A stretch of 36,818 nt of DNA from Corallococcus praedator (GTDB lineage: Bacteria > Myxococcota > Myxococcia > Myxococcales > Myxococcaceae): the NCBI RefSeq assembly GCF_003612125.1, contig NZ_RAWI01000047.1, forward strand, positions 1-36,818, in the 5' to 3' direction. The notes under the pieces are model-generated. The model saw only the letters and a program-made list of their open reading frames with translations, had not been told where the DNA came from and did no database searches. Of this stretch, positions 31,364 through 36,818 are shown piece by piece. Each line of letters begins with the position of its first letter. Position 1 is the first letter of the stretch. The position numbers were made by a program, and so were the translations under genes.

Positions 31364-33124
31364 TCACGCCACCTTCAACAGGGGCGTGCTCATCACACGG
31401 TCCACCCAGCCGGACTGGTGGGCTCCCTCCATGCGCGGCGCATCCATCAACGTCTGGAGCACCCGCGGCACCTGGTAGGGGTCCGCGAACTGCCCCACGC
31501 TCACCTCGCTGAACGGCACGCCCAACTGTGCCGCGCCCGTGCGCACCGTATTGCCGCGCGCACCCGCTACGCTCACCAGCATCGCCATCGCCGCCACGGT
31601 GTAGCCGCACGCGTGGAAGGCCTTGGCGAACTGGTCGCCCGCCTCGCCCGCCTCGTCACCCACCACCATCACCACCAGCTTCGCCTCCGCCGGGATGCGC
31701 ACGCCCGCGCGGTGGAGCGCGTGCACCGCCGCCCCGTGCACCGTGCCACCCGACGCCTTCATGTCGGCCAGCATGTGCTGCACCGCCGTGCGGTTGGCCG
31801 CCTTGGGCTTGAGCACCGTGCCCATGGTGTCGAACGCCGCCACGTGCAGCTTGTCCATCGGGAAGCCCGCGAGGATGCGCGACAGCGCCTCCTTCGACTG
31901 CTCGATGGCACCCTCCATGGACCCCGACTTGTCGATGAGGAACATCACCCGCACGTCCATGTCCGCCGTCGCCTGCGCCACCGCGTGTCGCGCGGCGTTG
32001 TCGCTCGCCTCCTCCAGCTTGCGGCGCAGGTCCTCGCCCCGGACGTTCTTCGCGATGTTCAGCGAACGCTGATCCGTGGCGCGAGACACCGCCCGCTCCC
32101 AGCGCGCCTTCACGCTGGGCTCCTCCATCAGGCCCAGCTCCTCCAGCGTGGGCGTCATCAGCCGCAGGTCGCGGTCCGACAGCGACGGCAACAGCGTCGC
32201 CAGGATGGCCGGCGTGAGCCCCACGTCCTTCGGCAGGCGGCCCACGACCTCCTTGTAGGAGAGGCGCTCCAGTTCAATCCACTCGCAGATCTCCGCCTCG
32301 CTGAGCCCGTCGAAGCGCTCGCGCTTCACCAGCGTGAGCCCGTGCAGGCCCACGTCGCGGTGGCCCCCGTCCGCCTGCTTCTGCTTCCAGCCGAGCACCT
32401 CGAAGAAGCCCTGCGACATGGGCTTGTAGCCGGCCTTGCGCGCCAGCTTCTTCAGCGTCTCCTTGTAGCCGGCCTTCACCAGACCCTGGAGCATGGGCAG
32501 GTTCGCCTCGCGCGCGGCCAGCCACTTGCGCGCCACGCTCTTCCAGCGGCCCATGGGCGGCTTGTGCGACGCGGGGTCGCCGAAGCCCGCCTCACGGTTG
32601 AGGCGCGCGATTTCAGGCACCTCCAGGAGCTCCGCCACGCGCAGCACCGCCTTGGGTGTGAGCATGCGCGTGGAGCGGCGCACGTAGTGCAGCACCATGG
32701 CCTCGCCGATGGCGCGGAAGTCGTCGTCGTGGAAGGCGACCGCGCCCTGGCCGTCGCGCACGGGCAGGCCCGCGTGACCCTGCACCAGCATCAGCGCGCA
32801 CGTGGCGACCTTCAGGTCGCGCCAGTCCGTCTGCGTCAGCGCGTACGACGCGAAGTGCGCCATCAGCGTGGGGTTCAGGCGGTACAGCTCCAGGAGCTGG
32901 CCGTACAGCTTCACCGCCGCGGGCACGAACAGGCCCGGGGCCACCTTGGGCCAGCGCGCGCGGGCCTGCGGATGCGCGTGCGCCGCCGCCTCCCAGGTTC
33001 CGGACACGTTCAGGCCGGGGCGGTGGTGCCACAGGTGCGCGGAGCCGCCGAGCACCACGTCGAGCAGTCGCTCGGCGGGTCCCCGCTGCGTCTCCGGAAG
33101 GGTCGTCTGGGTGCGCGTCGTCAT
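31364..33124 (-). CDS. VWA/MIDAS protein with helical N-terminus, Ro60-like layout
   Basis: This 586-residue protein starts at ATG 33124 with AAAGGGGG six bases upstream. Residues 1-385 are helical and repeat-like. A VWA domain follows, with a complete MIDAS: D398-K-S400-G-S402, Thr461 in SGGT and Asp490 in VVGDEAG. A helical array before a C-terminal VWA is also the layout of Ro60/TROVE proteins, and PSLSDRDLRLMTPTLEELGLM resembles their helical repeats. However, the standard TROVE opening (ERFLxLGTEGGTYY) is absent, so Ro kinship is only possible. It heads the operon with the 362-residue protein and the JAMM peptidase. A hairpin cluster with a T-loop lies 140 bases upstream. Confidence 0.75.
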   Translation of the reverse strand: MTTRTQTTLPETQRGPAERLLDVVLGGSAHLWHHRPGLNVSGTWEAAAHAHPQARARWPKVAPGLFVPAAVKLYGQLLELYRLNPTLMAHFASYALTQTDWRDLKVATCALMLVQGHAGLPVRDGQGAVAFHDDDFRAIGEAMVLHYVRRSTRMLTPKAVLRVAELLEVPEIARLNREAGFGDPASHKPPMGRWKSVARKWLAAREANLPMLQGLVKAGYKETLKKLARKAGYKPMSQGFFEVLGWKQKQADGGHRDVGLHGLTLVKRERFDGLSEAEICEWIELERLSYKEVVGRLPKDVGLTPAILATLLPSLSDRDLRLMTPTLEELGLMEEPSVKARWERAVSRATDQRSLNIAKNVRGEDLRRKLEEASDNAARHAVAQATADMDVRVMFLIDKSGSMEGAIEQSKEALSRILAGFPMDKLHVAAFDTMGTVLKPKAANRTAVQHMLADMKASGGTVHGAAVHALHRAGVRIPAEAKLVVMVVGDEAGEAGDQFAKAFHACGYTVAAMAMLVSVAGARGNTVRTGAAQLGVPFSEVSVGQFADPYQVPRVLQTLMDAPRMEGAHQSGWVDRVMSTPLLKVA

Positions 33125-33655
33125 GGCAGTCCCCCTTTCGGGACATCGAGAACACAAGGCAGAGGCATGCCCGGGAGGGGCAGCCAGGGGTGGAAGGGAA
33201 AGGTGAGCGCCCGAGTGAGGAAGCCGGAAGGCTGAATCAAGAGTTCAGTGTCGGACCGCCGACGGGCTCCCCGCCCTTTCGGGCGGGGAGATGGAGTCGA
33301 ACCATGGCTTGTGGGGCCTCTTCGGCCGGGCGCTCGAAAGCGATGCGCCCCTGGACGCCTCCCTGGCCGGATTCCTGACGGGAAATTTCCCCAGGCTTTT
33401 CCGCTGCTTCCTTCGCCTCCTTAGAGGGCGAAGGGGGCCTGTGCTTTTTCTCGAAAAGGGGCGTCAGGAACCCGCAGCGGGACGCGTCGAGGCATTCCAG
33501 GTGCTCCCGACTGTCCGGTGGTTCCGGCACGCGGGCGCCCACGACTTCATGGGAGGCTGTCCGCGGATGCCAACGTGGTACCTTGCCGCGCCACATCCCC
33601 GCAACCCAACCTCCCGGGATGACGCCCGTCTCGGGACAGCCTCCAGGGCCTTCCG
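33125..33655. other. Divergent intergenic region between VWA operon and sigma-factor gene
   Basis: 530 bases with no convincing gene; long frames here are GC artefacts. It holds the hairpin cluster at 33267-33350 and must contain both divergent promoters, which I could not place with confidence. Confidence 0.5.
33267..33350 (-). ncRNA. Candidate structured RNA with tRNA T-arm mimic
   Basis: On the minus strand four hairpins lie within 84 bases: a 9-bp stem with one bulged A (33328-33350), GGCC-GAAGA-GGCC (33315-33327), ATGG-TTCGACT-CCAT (33291-33305) and CTCCCCGCCC-GAAA-GGGCGGGGAG (33267-33290). The third has a seven-base loop that fits the tRNA T-loop consensus exactly and abuts the 10-bp GNRA-capped helix with no gap, as a T-arm abuts an acceptor stem. 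It may be a leader or a small RNA of the VWA operon. The last hairpin alone might be a terminator. Confidence 0.25.
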
Positions 33656-34327
33656 GTGTACGAGCAGCTCACGGATGAGGAATTGTTCGCGGAGGTGTCA
33701 CGCCGCCGCACCACGGGCGAGCCCGTGGGCAACCCCTTGGGGGCCCTCTGCGCGCGATGGGCGCGCCCGGCCCGCTACGTCATCAGCAGGATTCAAGGCA
33801 GCTACGGACGCGGTTCTCCGGCGGACGCCGACGAGCTCTTCCAGGACGCGGTGGGGAAGTTCCTCGACCGGGGCCTGGATCAGTTCCGCGGCGTGTCCGA
33901 ACAGATGCCGGGCAGGAGCGCGTCTCCCAAGACGTTCTTCCTGCGCATCGTCAAGCACGTCGCCATCGACTTCTACCGGCGACACCGGGAGGAGCTGGCG
34001 CCCGCGCCGGCCTCGCCCGATGACGTCATGGAAGAGACCCCGTCCGAGGTGGCCCGGGCGGTGGAGGGCGCACGGCGTCGCGAGGAGCGCGCCGAGGCGC
34101 AGGAGTTGTATTGGGCCGCCTACGCCAGGCTCCAGCAGGAGCACCCCAAGGAGGCTTCAGCATGGGAGCTGTATCACCACGAGGACGTGGAGGATCACGA
34201 GGAATGCGCACGGCGTTTGGACATCAGCGTGGTGAATTCGTACAAGCGCGTCAGTCGCGCCCAGGCATACCTGCGCCTGTACCTGCTCGAATTGCAGCGG
34301 GACGGACTGCCGGAAGAGCCTTCGTGA
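33656..34327 (+). CDS. ECF-type RNA polymerase sigma factor
   Basis: This 223-residue protein starts at GTG 33656, the only reasonable start after an in-frame TGA at 33620. Region 2 is visible: ADELFQDAVGKFLDRGLDQF, then SPKTFFLRIVKHVAIDFYRRHREE, which matches the sigma-70 region 2 helix that ends DxxRR. A variable linker (about 115-145) precedes region 4-like helices (AYARLQQEHPKEASAWELYHHEDVEDHEECARRLDISVVNSYKRVSRAQAYL). Forty-six bases downstream is a zinc-finger protein that could hold it inactive. It is probably autoregulated, as ECF factors usually are. Confidence 0.85.
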   Translation: MYEQLTDEELFAEVSRRRTTGEPVGNPLGALCARWARPARYVISRIQGSYGRGSPADADELFQDAVGKFLDRGLDQFRGVSEQMPGRSASPKTFFLRIVKHVAIDFYRRHREELAPAPASPDDVMEETPSEVARAVEGARRREERAEAQELYWAAYARLQQEHPKEASAWELYHHEDVEDHEECARRLDISVVNSYKRVSRAQAYLRLYLLELQRDGLPEEPS

Positions 34328-34373
34328 AATCCCTCGGAGGGATGCCGTCCTCCGCCCCGCGCGGGATGCCGCG

Positions 34374-35564
34374 ATGAAGGGCGACGCGCTGTCCCGCTAC
34401 CAGGCCCGTCAAGCACGCCTGGCCGCGGGTCCCGCTCCGGTGGGCGAGCTGTTGGAGGTGGTGGGGGACGTGCTCCGCCGGTCGGACCGGCTGGGCACCG
34501 AAGGGGTGGAAGAGGCCCTGAAGTCGCTGGGCCGCGCGGAGCTGGAAGCCTGGCTGCGCGCGCAGAAGCCCCAGGCGCTCCAGCCGCTGCTGCTACGGGC
34601 CGCCGAGGAGTCGATGGAGGCCGCGCTGGGCGAGGAAGGTGAGGAGGCCGAAGTGTGGCGCGCCTCCGCGCTGGAAGGACTCTCCGCCCGCGACCGGGCC
34701 GCCTCCGCCGCCCGCGCGCTGGTGACGTGGGAGATGCTGAAGGGCCCGCTGGAAGGGGATGCTGCCGCCGCTCGCGAGCGCTTCCTCGGGGCGCTGGGCT
34801 ACCTGGACACCGCGCTGCGCCCCCGGGCGCGCTGGTTCATCCCCCTCAACGCCGAGCGCCGCGCCGAGCGCGACCTGTTGGATCCCGTGGAGCGCCCCGG
34901 CGCCTGGTGGTTCTCCGCGCGGGCCGGCTGCGACGACCTGCTGGCGTCCTGGACGGGCAAGCCCCTGAAGGACACCGAACACCTGAAGGACTGCGCCGGT
35001 TGCCGCGCGGACCGGGCGGAGACCGCGGTGGTGGACATGCCCCCCCGGCGGCACCTCACCGCCGAAGAGCTGTGGCGCCTGGACGCGGGGGAGATGGGCC
35101 GCGAAGAGAAGGCGCGCGTGGAGGCCCACACCGCCTGGTGCGGCGAGTGCGCGCAGGCCGTGCTGGCGCTGGAAGAGGGCGACACCGCCATCGAAGAGGC
35201 GCTGGAATTGGAAGAGGAAGGGCTGTCCGCCCCCCGCGCGGCACGGGACTCCCGCGCGGACGCGGCCCGGCGCCCGGGCGCGGCCCGCCTGCCGGAGCAC
35301 CGTGAGGTGCTGGAGGAGCGGCGCGACTTTCGCGTGGTGCTGGTGCGCGAGCGTCAACGGGTGAGGCTGCTCGTGCAGCCCCTGGGCACGCGCGCCGTGA
35401 CGGCCGCCGTCTTCCTGTCGCCGGGGCGTCCGTCGCTCAAGCCGACGCAGGGACCGGAGGGCTTGTCCTTCGACCTGTCCACGGCGCTGGCCACCGGCGC
35501 GCACGCGGCCCACCTCACGGTGCAGGCCGGACAGGAGACGCTGGAGCGCGACTTCGCGTTCTAG
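34374..35564 (+). CDS. Zinc-finger protein, probable anti-sigma partner
   Basis: This 396-residue protein starts at ATG 34374, just after the sigma-factor gene. The N-terminal half is helical and Ala/Glu/Leu-rich. Two Cys/His clusters follow: CDDLLASW...HLKDCAGC (about 181-210) and HLTAEELWRLDAGEM...HTAWCGECAQAVL (about 226-265). The second has the H-x3-C-x2-C arrangement of zf-HC2 anti-sigma domains. After an acidic stretch comes a beta-rich C-terminal domain (about 310-396). No membrane helix is present, so if it is an anti-sigma factor it is soluble. The role is inferred from the finger and the gene order. Confidence 0.65.
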   Translation: MKGDALSRYQARQARLAAGPAPVGELLEVVGDVLRRSDRLGTEGVEEALKSLGRAELEAWLRAQKPQALQPLLLRAAEESMEAALGEEGEEAEVWRASALEGLSARDRAASAARALVTWEMLKGPLEGDAAAARERFLGALGYLDTALRPRARWFIPLNAERRAERDLLDPVERPGAWWFSARAGCDDLLASWTGKPLKDTEHLKDCAGCRADRAETAVVDMPPRRHLTAEELWRLDAGEMGREEKARVEAHTAWCGECAQAVLALEEGDTAIEEALELEEEGLSAPRAARDSRADAARRPGAARLPEHREVLEERRDFRVVLVRERQRVRLLVQPLGTRAVTAAVFLSPGRPSLKPTQGPEGLSFDLSTALATGAHAAHLTVQAGQETLERDFAF

Positions 35565-35581
35565 CCGTCGCGGGAAAAGGC

Positions 35582-35609
35582 GGGCCGGGGGGAGTCTTCC
35601 CACCGGCCC
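35582..35609. terminator. Hairpin between converging genes
   Basis: GGGCCGG...CCGGCCC with an inner GGGGA/TTCCC extension lies between the zinc-finger gene and the converging secreted-protein gene and could serve both strands. Confidence 0.6.
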
Positions 35610-35627
35610 TTCGCCCTTCGTGGCCTG

Positions 35628-36818
35628 TTACTGACGCTGGGAGGGCGGGATGTAGTTCTCGTTCTCGTCGTAGGACTGCCTGGAGCGCACCGGCGGGTGG
35701 AGCTTCATGGTCTGCGGCGCATCCGCGTCGCTCCGGAAGCCCGCGGACAGGAAGGCCGCCACCAGCTGCGTCAGGGGCGGCCTCGTGGCGAGCGCCACGC
35801 CGCACACGTCCAGCCGGTCCTCGACGTACCTTCCCCGGATCTGCACGTAGGCGTTGCACCCCTTCTCCGTGGAGAGGGTGGGGTCGCGACGCAGGTTGCG
35901 CTTGAGGGTCCCCCAGCGCATCTCGAGCGAGTCCGCGCTGAGCCGCACGAACACCGGCGAGCCTCCCCAGGTGCCTTCAATGAGGGTCGCGACGCCACCA
36001 GCGCGCACCTTCACCGCGAGGTCGCGCACCTCATAGGCGCCGTTCACCTCGATGCCGTGCTCGAAGAGCTCGTCGCCGAAGGAGCCCTTCCACGTCGAGC
36101 CCGTGCCGCGCACGAGCGGCGTCTTCGTCTCCACGCGCTGGCTGTCGAACCAGAATTCGCCCACCCGGCCCAGGGGCATGTTCTTGCGGCCCCAGAGGGA
36201 AGCGGACTCGTCCAGTCCCTGCGGCCCGGAGGGCAGGGGCTGCTGCGCGGCGCTGAGAAGGTCCGTCGTCTTCACCGACGCGTCCACCGCTTCGAAGCGC
36301 ACGCCATCCAGCCACGCCTGGCCCGCGCCGCTCATGATGAGGCCCGCCATGATGGTGGTGGCCTCCCTGGGCACGTCCAGCACCACGTCGTAGCGCTTGC
36401 AGCCGTGGGTGCCCACCAGGGCGCGCGACTGCATGTTGTCGAAGGCGAGCGGCTGCTTGGGGTCCGCTCCCTCCACGCGCATCCACAGCCCAGCCCAGCC
36501 CTTCACGTCCTGGTGGCGCACGGCGGCGGTGAAGCGCAGGCGCTTGCCCAGGAAGTCCTTCGCGTTGAAGGCCTGCATGAAGGTGCCGAAGCTGTCCGTG
36601 GCCTGGGTGCGCGAGCGCAGGAAGGCGCTGCGGCTGCCCTCGCACGGGGCGCTGGCGTCCACGCCCGCCTCGTAGTGCTGCGGCGCGCTCTCCGTGACGT
36701 ACCAGCCCTGCGGCAGCTTCGATTGCGTGGCGCTGGGCGTGGTGGCGGGCAGCCCCCCCGAGGCGGCCGGCGGCGTCGCGGCGGGAGGCGTCGCGGCGGG
36801 TGTGGCCGGGGCTGGCGT
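35628..36818 (-). CDS. Partial exported protein with Pro/Ala-rich linker (N-terminus outside window)
   Basis: The frame is open from the right edge of the window to a TAA next to 35628, giving 396 residues without the start. The first 35 or so visible residues are a Thr/Pro/Ala-rich linker (PAATPPAATPPAASGG), typical after a signal or lipoprotein anchor. Then comes a jelly-roll-like domain (WYVTESAPQHYEAGVD, FTAAVRHQDVKGWAGLWMRVEG, FDNMQSRALVGTHGCKRYDVVLDVP, IMSGAGQAWLDGVRFEAV). This pattern is known from bacterial proteins with a carbohydrate-binding-like module. The C-terminal half (beta-rich, about 190 residues) is unrecognised. Function unknown. Confidence 0.65.
   Translation of the reverse strand, partial: TPAPATPAATPPAATPPAASGGLPATTPSATQSKLPQGWYVTESAPQHYEAGVDASAPCEGSRSAFLRSRTQATDSFGTFMQAFNAKDFLGKRLRFTAAVRHQDVKGWAGLWMRVEGADPKQPLAFDNMQSRALVGTHGCKRYDVVLDVPREATTIMAGLIMSGAGQAWLDGVRFEAVDASVKTTDLLSAAQQPLPSGPQGLDESASLWGRKNMPLGRVGEFWFDSQRVETKTPLVRGTGSTWKGSFGDELFEHGIEVNGAYEVRDLAVKVRAGGVATLIEGTWGGSPVFVRLSADSLEMRWGTLKRNLRRDPTLSTEKGCNAYVQIRGRYVEDRLDVCGVALATRPPLTQLVAAFLSAGFRSDADAPQTMKLHPPVRSRQSYDENENYIPPSQRQ

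Noticed and set aside
31418-33235. 605-codon plus-strand frame opposite the VWA gene
   Set aside because: Arg/His-rich shadow; the minus frame has a full MIDAS.
33241-33400. Complete tRNA or tRNA-Sec around the T-loop at 33291
   Set aside because: No anticodon arm or matching acceptor 5' strand at a suitable distance; only the T-arm and an adjacent helix are tRNA-like.
33291-34235. 314-codon plus-strand frame overlapping the sigma factor
   Set aside because: Ser/Arg-rich composition, no motif; the sigma-factor frame from 33656 shows real regions 2 and 4.
1-36818. CRISPR array
   Set aside because: No regularly spaced direct repeats of 20-40 bases seen and no cas genes.

Overview
The window looks like chromosomal DNA of a fruiting myxobacterium (Myxococcaceae, probably Corallococcus or a close relative). 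The reasons are high GC with strong G/C third positions, a lipoprotein toxin/immunity locus of the Myxococcus SitBAI type, many regulators and hydrolases, and eukaryote-like domains (ACBP, JAMM, E1-like). Genus is inferred from gene style only. Bases 1-19 are almost the Nextera mosaic end, so the left edge is a contig end with leftover adapter.

Left part (about 1-14,600), a conflict/defence island of lower GC. First comes a helper-toxin-immunity cassette (partial barrel protein, lipoprotein toxin with a nuclease-like tip, immunity protein). Next are an HNH nuclease and a phospholipase-D-fold nuclease, each preceded at about -60 by the same roughly 30-bp element. A second, broken copy of the immunity gene's 3' end follows. 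On the minus strand lies a 725-residue helical protein with a C-terminal HEXXH metallopeptidase. After an IS3-type transposase remnant there is a complete ABC-three-component (ABC-3C) conflict operon: REase-fold effector, middle component 2 and a zinc-hook ABC ATPase, with a small coupled ORF in front. The island ends at three minus-strand tRNA genes (Pro, an unusual class I tRNA with a Leu anticodon, and Asn) followed by a clear intrinsic terminator. A 12-bp copy of the tRNA-Asn anticodon arm lies on the island side.

Middle part (15,000-29,850), ordinary high-GC chromosome. It holds a 36-codon ORF, a TetR regulator with an AHL-lactonase-like lipoprotein, and a secreted PHB-depolymerase-type esterase with an alpha/beta hydrolase. 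The hydrolase is divergent from a second TetR gene, with two matching operators between them. Then come a YfhO-type membrane protein, a long LOG-family protein, a small beta-grasp-like protein with an E1/ThiF enzyme, endonuclease V with a DUF2905 protein, a GMC oxidoreductase with a four-Cys cluster, a DUF2267 protein, an acyl-CoA-binding protein and a membrane metallophosphoesterase.

Right part (29,800-36,818). A minus-strand operon encodes a VWA/MIDAS protein with a helical N-terminus, an unrecognised 362-residue protein and a small JAMM (JAB) metallopeptidase. Upstream of it is a run of hairpins including a perfect tRNA T-loop. Divergent from it are an ECF-type sigma factor and a zinc-finger partner. 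The window ends in a truncated secreted protein. The most interesting possibilities are the Ubl-like/E1 pair and the VWA/JAMM operon with its tRNA-like leader, and the dense island of nucleases ending in the ABC-3C operon.
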